Positions 7,534 through 16,022 of a stretch of 64,000 bases of DNA are shown piece after piece. The stretch's first letter is position 1. Each line of letters starts with the position of its first letter. Both the position numbers and the translations under genes were made by a program. The stretch covers positions 171,390 to 235,389 of the forward strand of contig JAFXLL010000014.1 of NCBI GenBank assembly GCA_017531225.1, in the 5' to 3' direction. This DNA is from Bacteroidales bacterium. GTDB lineage: Bacteria; Bacteroidota; Bacteroidia; Bacteroidales; F082. The notes under the pieces were generated by a model. It ran no database searches. It worked only from the letters and a program-made list of their open reading frames with translations, and was not told the DNA's origin.

Positions 7534-8120
7534 TCGTCCTTAAGAACTACGACTTTCATGCCCACAAAGGCATAGTTGGCTTTCAACGTGTCGAGGTCGT
7601 TGTTCAGCAGGCGGATGCAGCCTTCGCTGCCACGTCCTGGCACAGAGCTTTCGTTGTTGGTGCTGCCATGGATGCCGATACCCTTGTGGCCTGGTGTCTT
7701 GAGTCGCATGAACCAGTTGCCGTAAGCCAAAATGTCGCCACGTCCGTCGCCAAAGTCATGCGTCCAGTTGGATGCCGGTTTGATCTCGGTGATGGTGAAG
7801 GGATCATTGAAAGTACATTCGGGGGTCTTCATGTCACCTGGTTTCTCCTTCTGGCCAAGGTTTTGACCCACGCACACTGGATAACGCGCCAACAGCACGG
7901 TGTCGCTCTGCTGGACTTCGTAAACGCTCAGATGCAGTGCTGGCTTGTCAATGACGATGAAACAGCTGTCACGATTCAGCATTTCCCCAAAGACCACGGG
8001 TTCTTCCACAGGGATGGTGTCCGTCGCCATCTGTTCATTTTCATTTTCTTTTACATTGTTGGCTTTCCCACCGCATGCGGTAAGCATAAGCACTAAAAAT
8101 CCAAATATTAGCTTTCTCAA
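7530..8120 (-). CDS. L,D-transpeptidase (YkuD) lipoprotein
   Basis: 196 residues. A signal peptide ends in the lipobox LTAC (Cys16), followed by an acidic linker. The YkuD domain covers about residues 50-196. The catalytic signature is present: His151 in GIGIHGS and Cys168 in GRGSEGCIRL. These enzymes form 3-3 peptidoglycan cross-links or attach proteins to peptidoglycan; some only trim. As a lipoprotein it should sit in the periplasm. It is second in a minus-strand unit with the zinc-ribbon gene upstream and the glycosidase downstream. Confidence 0.88.
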   Translation of the reverse strand: MRKLIFGFLVLMLTACGGKANNVKENENEQMATDTIPVEEPVVFGEMLNRDSCFIVIDKPALHLSVYEVQQSDTVLLARYPVCVGQNLGQKEKPGDMKTPECTFNDPFTITEIKPASNWTHDFGDGRGDILAYGNWFMRLKTPGHKGIGIHGSTNNESSVPGRGSEGCIRLLNNDLDTLKANYAFVGMKVVVLKDE

Positions 8121-8155
8121 CTCTTAACTTTTATCTTTTATCTATTATCTCTAAA

Positions 8156-8896
8156 CTATCCCGTCACCATAAACACCCTCGAGTCCTTCCATTTCGAATG
8201 ACGGAGAATCTCATTGGTGAAATGGGTCCGGCTTGATTCCTTCTCCAAAATTTCCTTTGTTTTGTCAAACTGCCGCAGTTCGCGGTGAATCTCAGGCACC
8301 TCGAGGTCGATCTGCTCTTCGGGATGCTTCTCAAGCAGCGCCAACAGCCGTATGAGATTGCTGTTGAAGTCCTTGATGTTCTTAAGGAAATACTTCTCTC
8401 CTTCGATCAACATTCGGCGATAACTGCTCCATACGCCGTAACTCATAAAACCGTTCAGGAAATACTTCCAGCGGATATAATGGAAGTTGCGGTGAAGATC
8501 GTTGTAAGCCCACCACAGTAGCCGTCTCAGATAGATCTCGCGTTTCGGTTCATAGTGCGTCTTGGCCAAGAATTGTTGGTAATGCTGGATCAAGGCGAGC
8601 TTACCCTTGTTGTCGGAGAAGCTGATGCCGAAAAAACGCCAGGTGTTCCATGAATACACGGGGGCTTCGGGCTTTTCAAAAGTGATGAAAGGCTCTGCAG
8701 GATCCTCCACCCAGAAGGCATGCCCGCATGAAGGACACAAGATCATCTTCTGGCGGGTGGTAATGTAGTTGTCGTACAGCACCTTGCCGTCAGAATACAA
8801 AATAGCCTCGTTCACCAGCTCCGACTTAAGGTTGCGGCCCTCAAGCCAAGCCTTGCAGTTGGGACATTGAAAGTAATATGAGTCGTATTTCAACAT
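8156..8896 (-). CDS. Zinc-ribbon protein of unknown function
   Basis: 246 residues, not recognised as a named family. There are two CxxC pairs, CPNC near residues 11-14 and CPSC near 54-57, as in a zinc ribbon. The rest is rich in aromatic and charged residues and mostly helical in appearance, with no signal peptide or membrane segment. It starts a minus-strand unit with the YkuD lipoprotein 35 bases downstream. A TATTTTTG element at 8920-8927 supports the start at 8896. A regulatory or nucleic-acid-binding role would be a guess. Confidence 0.65.
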   Translation of the reverse strand: MLKYDSYYFQCPNCKAWLEGRNLKSELVNEAILYSDGKVLYDNYITTRQKMILCPSCGHAFWVEDPAEPFITFEKPEAPVYSWNTWRFFGISFSDNKGKLALIQHYQQFLAKTHYEPKREIYLRRLLWWAYNDLHRNFHYIRWKYFLNGFMSYGVWSSYRRMLIEGEKYFLKNIKDFNSNLIRLLALLEKHPEEQIDLEVPEIHRELRQFDKTKEILEKESSRTHFTNEILRHSKWKDSRVFMVTG

Positions 8897-8919
8897 GTGC
8901 TTTCACCACTTTTTCACTG

Positions 8920-8927
8920 CAAAAATA
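8920..8927 (-). promoter_or_regulatory. -7 element for the zinc-ribbon gene
   Basis: The minus strand reads TATTTTTG, 23 bases before the ATG at 8896. It diverges from the aspS promoter at 8950-8957. Confidence 0.5.
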
Positions 8928-8949
8928 GCAAAAATCAGAAATGAATTCT

Positions 8950-8957
8950 TAATTTTG
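8950..8957 (+). promoter_or_regulatory. -7 element for aspS
   Basis: TAATTTTG is followed by a ~35-base AT-rich leader to the ATG at 8998. Confidence 0.5.
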
Positions 8958-8997
8958 CATTCTTTATTCTTACTTCTGAATTCTAAATTTAAAATAT

Positions 8998-10752
8998 ATG
9001 TACAGAACTCATACTTGTGGCGAACTTCGTCTTGCCGACGCTGGCAAGGAAGTGACATTGGCTGGCTGGGTGCAGCGCTTACGCGATAAGGGCTCACTCG
9101 TGTGGATCGATCTACGCGACCGTTATGGCATCACACAACTCCTGCTGGATGAAAACAGCGACCCGAAACTGGTGGAACAGGCCCGTTCCTTCGGCCGTGA
9201 ATACGTCATCCAAGCTAAAGGCACCGTCATCGAACGCGAATCGAAAAACCCCAAAGTGCCCACTGGCGAGATCGAACTCCGTGTGAAGGAATTCACCTTA
9301 TTAAATAAAAGTAAGACCCCTCCATTCACCATTGAAGACGTTAGCGACGGTGGCGATGACCTCCGCATGAAGTACCGTTACCTCGACATTCGCCGTAACC
9401 CCGTGCGCCGTAACCTCGAGCTGCGTCACCGCATGGCCATGCTTGTGCGCAACTACCTGAGCAACCTCAACTTCCTTGAGATTGAGACCCCGATGCTCAT
9501 CAAGAGTACGCCCGAAGGCGCCCGCGACTTCGTGGTGCCAAGCCGCATGAATCCCGGTGAGTTCTACGCCCTGCCGCAGAGCCCACAGCAGTACAAGCAG
9601 CTGCTGATGGTGGCCGGCATGGACCGCTACTTCCAAATCGTCCGTTGCTTCCGCGATGAAGACCTCCGCGCCGACCGTCAGCCGGAGTTCACACAGATCG
9701 ACTGCGAAATGAGCTTCGTGGAACAGGAAGACGTCTTGAACACCTTCGAAGGTCTGGCCAAACATCTCTTCAAGGAAATGAAAGGCTTGGAATTCGACAA
9801 GTTCCCACGCATGACCTGGCACGATGCCATGAAATACTACGGCTCCGACAAGCCTGATATCCGCTTCGGCATGAAGTTCGTGGAACTCAACGACGTGGTT
9901 AAAGGCAAGGGCTTCGGACTTTTCGACAACGCCGACCTCGTGGTTGGTATCAACGCCGAAGGCTGCTCCGAATATACCCGTAAGCAACTCGATGCCCTCA
10001 CCGAGTTTGTGAAGCGTCCACAGGTAGGTGCCGGCGGCATGGTCTACATCAAATACAACACCGATGGTACCTTCAAGTCGTCCGTCGATAAGTTCTACAC
10101 TGCTGACGACCTTAAGGCTATCGCCGACAAGTTCGGTGCCAAGCCTGGCGATCTGATGCTGATCCTCTGCGGCGAGGCTATGAAGACCCGTGTACAACTG
10201 AACGCCCTGCGTCTCGAGATGGGCAACCAACTCGGCCTCCGTAACCCTGACGAATATGCGCCATTGTGGGTCATCGACTTCCCGCTGCTTGAGTGGGATG
10301 AAGAAACGCAACGCTACTATGCCATGCATCACCCCTTCACTGCACCGAAACCCGAGGATGAGGCTTTGCTCGACGATCCTACCAAGTGGGGCGACATCCG
10401 CGCCAATGCCTACGACATCGTGATGAACGGTGTGGAGGTCGGTGGTGGCTCTATCCGTATCCACGACCGCACCTTGCAGAACAAGATGTTCCACACCCTC
10501 GGCTTCACCGACGAGAAGGCCCAGGAGCAGTTCGGCTTCCTGATGGGTGCCTTCGAGTATGGCGCTCCGCCTCACGCTGGTCTGGCCTTCGGCTTCGACC
10601 GTCTCTGCTCGCTCTTCGGTGGCGCCGACAGCATCCGAGACTTTATCGCCTTCCCGAAGAACAACTCCGGTCGCGACGTGATGAGCGGCTCACCTGCCCC
10701 GATTGCCCAAGAGCAGCTGGATGAGTTGCAGATTGCGCTGAATTTGAAATGA
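8998..10752 (+). CDS. aspS: Aspartyl-tRNA synthetase
   Basis: 584 residues, normal for bacterial AspRS. An N-terminal OB-fold anticodon-binding domain ([20 protein letters not shown]) is followed by the class II core: motif 2 around [19 protein letters not shown] (here [10 protein letters not shown]), a GAD insert in the middle, and motif 3 [15 protein letters not shown] near the end. It charges tRNA-Asp with aspartate. Whether it also charges tRNA-Asn cannot be told from this window. It is monocistronic, followed by a hairpin at 10760-10790. Confidence 0.97.
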   Translation: MYRTHTCGELRLADAGKEVTLAGWVQRLRDKGSLVWIDLRDRYGITQLLLDENSDPKLVEQARSFGREYVIQAKGTVIERESKNPKVPTGEIELRVKEFTLLNKSKTPPFTIEDVSDGGDDLRMKYRYLDIRRNPVRRNLELRHRMAMLVRNYLSNLNFLEIETPMLIKSTPEGARDFVVPSRMNPGEFYALPQSPQQYKQLLMVAGMDRYFQIVRCFRDEDLRADRQPEFTQIDCEMSFVEQEDVLNTFEGLAKHLFKEMKGLEFDKFPRMTWHDAMKYYGSDKPDIRFGMKFVELNDVVKGKGFGLFDNADLVVGINAEGCSEYTRKQLDALTEFVKRPQVGAGGMVYIKYNTDGTFKSSVDKFYTADDLKAIADKFGAKPGDLMLILCGEAMKTRVQLNALRLEMGNQLGLRNPDEYAPLWVIDFPLLEWDEETQRYYAMHHPFTAPKPEDEALLDDPTKWGDIRANAYDIVMNGVEVGGGSIRIHDRTLQNKMFHTLGFTDEKAQEQFGFLMGAFEYGAPPHAGLAFGFDRLCSLFGGADSIRDFIAFPKNNSGRDVMSGSPAPIAQEQLDELQIALNLK

Positions 10753-10759
10753 TCTCGTT

Positions 10760-10790
10760 TGTAGGGCTGTCACAATGTGGCAGCCCTACA
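10760..10790. terminator. Hairpin after aspS, possible terminator
   Basis: A 9-bp GC-rich stem (GTAGGGCTG with CAGCCCTAC), extended by further pairs, has a short loop and follows the aspS stop by 8 bases. There is no strong U-run after it, so termination may be weak. Confidence 0.4.
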
Positions 10791-10816
10791 TTATTTGGAT
10801 AATAAACGTCTAAAAA

Positions 10817-11542
10817 ATGAAAAGGGTTATATCTAGAATTGGACTGGTCTGTCTTGTAGTGGCCTCCTTGATTGTTCTGAATTCATGTTCAACAAGCAAA
10901 AAAGCGACCATCCCAAATGTTGATGCAAGCGTTACTGTAAACGTCCCTGATTATCAACAGATCAAAAAAGATATCAATACAATAAATAGCGAGTTCTATT
11001 ATCCCGAATTGTTAAGACGCTTCAAGGCAGCTGAAAAGATGACCCTTGAGCAATTACGACATTTTTATTATGGTACGGCAACAAGACCCGAATACAATCC
11101 TTATCAGTTTGACTTGTCGAAGGCATTGAACGAGGCATTAGAGAAAAAAGATTTGCAACAAGCAAAAAGTATCATTGACAGACAATTAGCTGAAGATCCG
11201 ACCAATCTAAAGTTCTACATGCAAAAGTTGATGGTTAATTCTGAACTATATGGGAAAGAATCCAAAGAGGCTTATGATGCCTTTGCTCAAGTCTATATGC
11301 TTACAAATGCCATCTTGTCATCAGGAGACGGGAAAACCAAGGAATCGGCTATTTATGTTATAAATATTGCTGATGAATATGCCCTTATGTATCGTTTTGG
11401 CGTCACTCCCACGTCGCAGTCGTTGGTTAGAGAGAACGGGCAATCTTATGATAGAATGGAATTAACAAATAACGAAAAAGGCTTGAAGGTGCTGTATTTC
11501 AATGTAACTATCATGGAGGAGTCTTTGAAAAAATTGTTTTAA
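10817..11542 (+). CDS. Lipoprotein, DUF4919-like
   Basis: 241 residues with a signal peptide and lipobox LNSC (Cys24). The mature part is helical and charged, with a PDYQQIKKDI start and a central segment resembling TPR-like helices (LEKKDLQQAKSIIDRQLAEDPTNLKFYMQKL). This pattern fits the Bacteroidota DUF4919 family, whose function is unknown. It should be anchored in the periplasm. It sits alone between aspS and the REP region; base composition is more AT-rich than that of aspS. Confidence 0.65.
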   Translation: MKRVISRIGLVCLVVASLIVLNSCSTSKKATIPNVDASVTVNVPDYQQIKKDINTINSEFYYPELLRRFKAAEKMTLEQLRHFYYGTATRPEYNPYQFDLSKALNEALEKKDLQQAKSIIDRQLAEDPTNLKFYMQKLMVNSELYGKESKEAYDAFAQVYMLTNAILSSGDGKTKESAIYVINIADEYALMYRFGVTPTSQSLVRENGQSYDRMELTNNEKGLKVLYFNVTIMEESLKKLF

Positions 11543-11550
11543 CAACTAGG

Positions 11551-11750
11551 GCGTGCCTCCGGCACGCCACCCCAGTAACCCCGCACTAAGCGAAGCGCAG
11601 TGTGGGGTGGCGTAGTGTGGGGCCTAGCAGGAATCCTCATCTATCAACCGCGTGCCGGAGGCACGCCATTTTAATAACCCCGCACTAAGCGAAGCGCAGT
11701 GTGGGGTTTAGCGGCAATCTGCATCTATCAACTGCGTGCCGGAGGCACGC
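11551..11750. repeat. Left REP/BIME-like palindrome cluster (A1-B1-A2-B2-A3)
   Basis: Two palindrome types alternate. Type A is GCGTGCC-loop-GGCACGC at 11551-11567, 11650-11666 and 11734-11750. Type B starts AACCCCGCACT and closes with its near-complement, at 11577-11608 and 11676-11708. The A2-B2-A3 part (gaps 9 and 25 bases) is mirrored on the other side of the transposase gene. The stretch between B1 and A2 is longer because a GTGTGGGG-containing segment is duplicated. Confidence 0.85.
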
Positions 11751-11755
11751 TACTA

Positions 11756-12205
11756 TCAATCATTAAGAAAATACTTCTCGTCAATAGTGATATTATTCTC
11801 CATTAGGAAAGCCCGGTATTCTTCAGCGAAAGTAATCTTTCGATGATGTTCTTTTTGCTTCATAATATACCCGACAATCATTCCCTTGTCACGCACACCA
11901 TAACTGAATCCTGCATACTCATGTCCCCAGCCACGAAATCTTGGGAAATTAGGGTTTGCTTTCAGCCATTTGCTGCTTTCAGTCTTTATCCGTTGTACAA
12001 ACGATGCTAACGACAAAGAAGGGGGTAATGATACGAGAATATGGATGTGGTCAGGCATTCCCCCTATGCGATAGGTTTGACATCGAAGATTTTTGGCGAT
12101 GCCATAGATGTAGGCATACAGCTCCTTTTCGTGTTCGATTGAAATAGTTGGTTCGCTTTTATAGGTGCGAAAAACAATATGATAATATGATGTAGTGTAA
12201 CTCAT
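11756..12205 (-). CDS. REP-associated tyrosine transposase (RAYT), Y1/HUH superfamily
   Basis: 149 residues, the usual size for IS200/RAYT transposases. The HUH motif is MPDHIHILVSL (His53, His55) and the catalytic Tyr113 is in VGYIMKQKEHH. The Bacteroidota-type ending FLMENNITIDEKYF is present. Such enzymes cut and rejoin single-stranded DNA at REP hairpins. The gene is enclosed by the palindrome clusters at 11551-11750 and 12247-12345 in mirror order, which is the hallmark of a RAYT acting on its own REPs. It appears intact. An ordinary IS200-type element is the alternative, but IS200 lacks such multi-copy flanks. Confidence 0.85.
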   Translation of the reverse strand: MSYTTSYYHIVFRTYKSEPTISIEHEKELYAYIYGIAKNLRCQTYRIGGMPDHIHILVSLPPSLSLASFVQRIKTESSKWLKANPNFPRFRGWGHEYAGFSYGVRDKGMIVGYIMKQKEHHRKITFAEEYRAFLMENNITIDEKYFLND

Positions 12206-12246
12206 ATTAATCTAACGAAAATGTAACACTTTTATTGTGTGATGTA

Positions 12247-12345
12247 GCGTGCCTCCGGCACGGTGGATAATTATAGTAGCACTTCGTAACCCCACACTGC
12301 GCTTCGCTTAGTGCGGGGTTAATAATATATCGTGCCTCCGGCACG
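12247..12345. repeat. Right REP/BIME-like palindrome cluster (A4-B3-A5)
   Basis: Type A palindromes at 12247-12262 and 12331-12345 and a type B palindrome at 12288-12320 lie in the opposite orientation to the left cluster. Gaps of 25 and 10 bases nearly equal those of A3-B2-A2 on the left. The cluster ends about 80 bases before the phosphofructokinase start. Confidence 0.85.
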
Positions 12346-12427
12346 TAACAACACTATAAAAATTGAAAAAAACGACATTCTATCGTTTTTTTCGTTATCT
12401 TCGCACCGAAAACAATCTCAAAATATC

Positions 12428-13522
12428 ATGAAAAGACTACTCGTGCTAACCGGTGGCGGCGACTGCCCTGGCTTGAACGCCGTGATCCGCGCCATCGTCA
12501 AAAGAGCCGCTCAAGAGAAAGACTGGGAAGTGCTCGGAAGTATACAAGCTTACAACGGCATCCTTTGGGAACCTACCGAGATCGTCAGGCTGACGCCCGA
12601 GGTGGTGCGCGGCATCCATTTCCGTGGCGGCACCATCATCGAGACCACCAACAAGGGCGGCCCGTTCAGCTGGCCCGTGAAAAACAACGACGGCACCTGG
12701 ACCACCGTGGACCGCTCTGATGAAATGCTCCGTAAGCTCCAGTACCTTGGCATCGACGCAGTCATCAGCATCGGCGGCGACGGCTCACAGCGTATCTCAC
12801 AAAAGCTCTATGAAAAAGGCCTTAATATAATAGGTGTACCCAAGACTATCGACAATGACCTGTCCATGACGGAATGTACCTTCGGTTTCCAAACCGCAGT
12901 CCAAATCGCCACTGAGGCTGTCGACAAGCTGGTCACCACGGCCGCTTCACACAATCGTGTGTTCATCCTTGAGGTGATGGGTCGCGACGCTGGTTGGATT
13001 GCCTTGCACAGCGCCATCGCCGGCGGAGCCGAGGTGTGCCTGCTGCCTGAGTTCCCTTACGACATCAACGTGGTGAAGGAACGACTCGAACGCCGCTTCA
13101 ACCATGACCGTGGCTTCGCCGTGATTGTAGCCTCCGAAGGCGCAAGACCCAAGGACGGACAGCAGATCTACGAGATCAGCACCGAGGTGGGCTATGAAAA
13201 TAAAAAGTTGGGCGGTATAGGACGCGCTCTCATCGAACAGCTGAAGAATGCCGGCTTCAAGCACGACCTGCGTGAGACCATCCTCGGCCACCTGCAGCGT
13301 GGCGGCGTGCCTATCGCCTACGACCGTGTGCTCTCGTCGGAGTTCGGCGTGAAGGCCTTCGAGATGGTGCTCAACGGACAGTTCGGCCAGATGGTGGCTT
13401 ACCATCATCCGAATCTGGTGGCAGTACCTCTGGCTGAAGCCATCGCCAAGCCCAACCTCGTCACCATCGACAGCGATTTGGTCAACACTGCTAAAGGTCT
13501 GGATATCTCGTTGGGAATTTAG
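12428..13522 (+). CDS. 6-phosphofructokinase, ATP type predicted
   Basis: 364 residues from the ATG at 12428; a longer in-frame start would run into the REP palindrome and is rejected. Family motifs: LTGGGDCPGLN at 7-17, ISIGGDGS at 113-120, PKTIDND at 138-144, and VMGRDAGWIALHSAIAGGAE. It phosphorylates fructose 6-phosphate in glycolysis. The residue equivalent to E. coli position 104 is Gly (Gly119), which favours ATP; the equivalent of position 124 is Lys (Lys139), a residue common in PPi-dependent enzymes but also seen in ATP-using members. A TATCTTCG sequence at 12396-12403 may be a weak -7 element. Confidence 0.9.
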   Translation: MKRLLVLTGGGDCPGLNAVIRAIVKRAAQEKDWEVLGSIQAYNGILWEPTEIVRLTPEVVRGIHFRGGTIIETTNKGGPFSWPVKNNDGTWTTVDRSDEMLRKLQYLGIDAVISIGGDGSQRISQKLYEKGLNIIGVPKTIDNDLSMTECTFGFQTAVQIATEAVDKLVTTAASHNRVFILEVMGRDAGWIALHSAIAGGAEVCLLPEFPYDINVVKERLERRFNHDRGFAVIVASEGARPKDGQQIYEISTEVGYENKKLGGIGRALIEQLKNAGFKHDLRETILGHLQRGGVPIAYDRVLSSEFGVKAFEMVLNGQFGQMVAYHHPNLVAVPLAEAIAKPNLVTIDSDLVNTAKGLDISLGI

Positions 13523-13545
13523 AATTTAGAATTTACAATTTAGAG

Positions 13546-14217
13546 TTGAGCCAGAAAAACAAATTTTATGTAGTGTGGAAAGGCCGCACCCCAGGTGTCT
13601 ACGACAGCTGGGATGCCTGTAAAAAGGAAGTGGATGGCTTTCAGGGAGCCTTGTACAAGGGCTTCCCAGACCAAGCAAGTGCCGAAGCGGCTTTTGCCAA
13701 AGGCTTCACTGAGTTTGAGAAAAAGGTGGATGGCCACGCTCCGCTTTGCAATGACGGGCAAAGCCCTTCTTCTCCTTTCACTCCCGCCATCGCCGTCGAC
13801 GCCGCCTGCTCTGGCAACCCCGGCAAGATGGAGTACCAAGGCAAGTTTGTCGACTTCGGCACCGATCCAGCTACCGTGGTCACCTTGTTTAAAAGCCCTG
13901 TCTTCGAAAACGGCACCAACAATATAGGGGAGTTCCTTGCCATCGTCCATGCCTTGGCCTGGCAAAAGCAAAAACGCACACAATACCCCATCTACAGCGA
14001 CTCGGTCAACGCACAGAAGTGGGTGAGGGAGAAACAATGCCGTACCAAGCTCCAACCTAACGACAAAAACGCCTATCTGTTCGAGCTCATCGACCGTGCC
14101 GAGACATGGCTTCGCGAGAACGACAACTGGATGCGCGAAAACGCCAACGTCATCCCTGTGTTGAAGTGGAAAACCGAGGCGTGGGGCGAAATTCCTGCCG
14201 ATTTCGGACGGAAATAA
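13546..14217 (+). CDS. Ribonuclease H1 with N-terminal viroplasmin (hybrid-binding) domain
   Basis: 223 residues. There is no usable ATG near the start; TTG at 13546 gives the complete N-terminus SQKNKFYVVWKGRTPGVYDSWDACKKEV, the viroplasmin-like RNA/DNA-hybrid binding domain (residues 1-60). The RNase H domain follows, with catalytic residues Asp85 (AVDAACSGNPG), Glu129 (NIGEFLAIVHAL), Asp152 (YSDSVNAQKWV) and Asp219 (PADFGRK). It degrades the RNA strand of RNA/DNA hybrids. It lies 23 bases after the phosphofructokinase gene in an AT-rich TTAGAATTTAGAATTT spacer. Confidence 0.88.
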   Translation: MSQKNKFYVVWKGRTPGVYDSWDACKKEVDGFQGALYKGFPDQASAEAAFAKGFTEFEKKVDGHAPLCNDGQSPSSPFTPAIAVDAACSGNPGKMEYQGKFVDFGTDPATVVTLFKSPVFENGTNNIGEFLAIVHALAWQKQKRTQYPIYSDSVNAQKWVREKQCRTKLQPNDKNAYLFELIDRAETWLRENDNWMRENANVIPVLKWKTEAWGEIPADFGRK

Positions 14218-14230
14218 CGAAAAATAGTGC

Positions 14231-14238
14231 TAATTTTG
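14231..14238 (+). promoter_or_regulatory. -7 element for the Ig-like lipoprotein gene
   Basis: TAATTTTG ends 5 bases before the ATG at 14244, so transcription would start at or next to the start codon (a leaderless mRNA). Confidence 0.5.
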
Positions 14239-14243
14239 CACCC

Positions 14244-15842
14244 ATGTTGGGCAAAATCAAACACATATCACTCTTTCTCGGATTGCTGCTCCTGACCCGT
14301 TGCGCCAATGTGGTGGCTCCCACAGGAGGCCCTAAGGACGTCACCCCGCCCAAGGTCGTAGAGGCCAAGCCCGAAAACCGTAGCACCAACTTTAACAATA
14401 AAAAAATCGAACTCACCTTTGATGAGTATCTTACCCTAAATAATGCTACTCAAGAGGTACTCGTCTCTCCACCCCTGACCACTAAGCCCGATGTCAAGCT
14501 GAGTGGCAAGACCGTTACCGTCAAGTTCCACGAAGCCCTGAAGCCCTATGCCACCTACACCATTGATTTCGGCAACGCTATTCAGGATCTGCACGAGGGC
14601 AATACACTCAAGAATTACATCTATACTTTCTCCACGGGTGATGTCCTTGACACCCTCTCCATCTATGGCAAGGTCATCAACGCCGACGACGAGAAGCCTG
14701 CCGACGACATGTTTGTCGCCCTTTATGACGAAGACTCCGACAGCCTTCACCACCAGCCTTTGCACCGTGCGCCCGACTTCATCACACGGACCGACAAAGA
14801 GGGTAACTTCCGTTTTAACGGACTGCCTGAAAAGTGTTTCCTCGTCTTCGCCTTCACCGATGTCAACGCCAACTATTATTTCGATATGCCCAACGAGAAG
14901 GTCGCCTTCATCGACTCGCTTGTCTCTCCCCTTGACTCGGTGAGCCTCCTCATGAAAGCCTTCGTTGAGATCGATACGAATCAGATGCTCCTCGAGAAGA
15001 AGCTGGTGGAGGAGGGTTTGTTGCGTTTCGTGTTCAGGCATCCTGCCCACAACGTGCGCTTCACTTTCCCGGAACACACTGTCGACTCGTTCAAGATGGT
15101 CAAAGTGTGGTCCCAAGAAAAGGATACCCTCTGCTGCTACTTCACCCCCAATGTCATCGACAGCATGCAGGTGATCATCAATTACGATACCTTGATTAAC
15201 GACAGCACTCGATACAGCCTCAAGTTTCGTGAAACCAAGCAAAAACAAGGCAAGAGAGACCATTTTATGAGAGTCACTTCCAACCTCCGAGGCAAGTTGC
15301 TCACGCCTGGAGACGACTTCATTTTAAGGTTTCCGGAGCCTGTCATTAAGGTGATTCCTTATGATACTTTGGCTTTCGAAAAACTCGACGAATTCGGTAT
15401 GCAATATGGCCTTTCAATCGATATGAATGATACCTTAGAGTACACAATAAACCTACCTGATTCGGTGTTTTTCAGTGTTCGAGGCAAGGTCAACGACACG
15501 CTTAGTTTTAAGTTCACCCAGGCGAGTGAAACCAACTTTGGCAACATCGCCATTCAAGTGGCACCGCCAGAAGGTGTGCAGGCTATTGTTCAGCTGCTCG
15601 ATAGCCACAGTAAGGTGGTCGAGCAATATGTCATCGACACGTTGCAGCGATTGGAGTTCCTACGGCTTAATCCAGAAAAATACAAGCTTCGCGCCATCAT
15701 TGATGCCGACCGCAACGGCAAATGGAGCACAGGCAACTATCACCGTCATTTCCTTCCTGAGCGCATCCTCATCTATAAAGACGAATTGGACGTGAAAGCT
15801 GGTTGGGATATCGACCTTGACGAAGTTTGGAAACTTCATTGA
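14244..15842 (+). CDS. Lipoprotein with N-terminal Ig-like (Big_5/SbsA-type) domain
   Basis: 532 residues from the ATG at 14244; a longer in-frame start would overlap the RNase H gene and destroy the signal peptide. The lipobox is LLLTRC (Cys20). Residues ~35-130 (PPKVVEAKPENRSTNFNNKKIELTFDEYL in the sequence) look like the Big_5 Ig-like domain. A carboxypeptidase-regulatory-like segment follows (ISIYGKV...RTDKEGNFRFNGLPE style, around 145-210). The rest is beta-rich. It is a Bacteroidota envelope lipoprotein of unknown job. No terminator hairpin is seen after it, only a T-rich run. Confidence 0.72.
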   Translation: MLGKIKHISLFLGLLLLTRCANVVAPTGGPKDVTPPKVVEAKPENRSTNFNNKKIELTFDEYLTLNNATQEVLVSPPLTTKPDVKLSGKTVTVKFHEALKPYATYTIDFGNAIQDLHEGNTLKNYIYTFSTGDVLDTLSIYGKVINADDEKPADDMFVALYDEDSDSLHHQPLHRAPDFITRTDKEGNFRFNGLPEKCFLVFAFTDVNANYYFDMPNEKVAFIDSLVSPLDSVSLLMKAFVEIDTNQMLLEKKLVEEGLLRFVFRHPAHNVRFTFPEHTVDSFKMVKVWSQEKDTLCCYFTPNVIDSMQVIINYDTLINDSTRYSLKFRETKQKQGKRDHFMRVTSNLRGKLLTPGDDFILRFPEPVIKVIPYDTLAFEKLDEFGMQYGLSIDMNDTLEYTINLPDSVFFSVRGKVNDTLSFKFTQASETNFGNIAIQVAPPEGVQAIVQLLDSHSKVVEQYVIDTLQRLEFLRLNPEKYKLRAIIDADRNGKWSTGNYHRHFLPERILIYKDELDVKAGWDIDLDEVWKLH

Positions 15843-15879
15843 TTTTTTTTGCCCCTGTTGATAAGTTTTTTTTCAGTTT

Positions 15880-15912
15880 TTTGTCTTGCAATTGTTTTTT
15901 TTATTACTTTTG
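15880..15912 (+). promoter_or_regulatory. Promoter of the first giant cargo gene
   Basis: TTTG at 15880-15883 and TACTTTTG at 15905-15912, spaced by 21 bases, match both Bacteroidota elements. The leader to the ATG at 16023 would be about 105 bases and contains the tandem motif at 15954-15977. Confidence 0.5.
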
Positions 15913-15953
15913 CGAGTTAAACGGATAGTAGTATGCGCTTACGTGAAACAAAG

Positions 15954-15977
15954 TTATGAACAAAATTGTGAACAATA
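15954..15977 (+). promoter_or_regulatory. Tandem 12-mer TTATGAACAAAA / TTGTGAACAATA in the leader of the giant cargo gene
   Basis: Two direct 12-base units. The 24 bases at 15952-15975 match, with one difference, the sequence upstream of gldK (48283-48306, minus strand). No known binding motif was recognised. It is 45 bases before the start codon. Confidence 0.45.
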
Positions 15978-16022
15978 TAAATATTAGACAATTAACTAAA
16001 TATTAACTAATTTATTAATGTT

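Noticed and set aside
9301..10575. 424-codon open frame on the minus strand inside aspS
   Set aside because: It is fully antisense to a strongly conserved synthetase, and its His/Val/Glu-rich composition is the mirror of GC-biased codons. No motif or start signal supports it.
12366..12392. 10-bp A/T palindrome upstream of phosphofructokinase
   Set aside because: Almost entirely A and T pairs, so it would be a weak hairpin; it coincides with the promoter region and is not convincing as a terminator or operator.
15913..16022. Possible riboswitch in the long leader of the first giant gene
   Set aside because: No conserved core of a known riboswitch and little stable pairing were seen; only the tandem 12-mer stands out.
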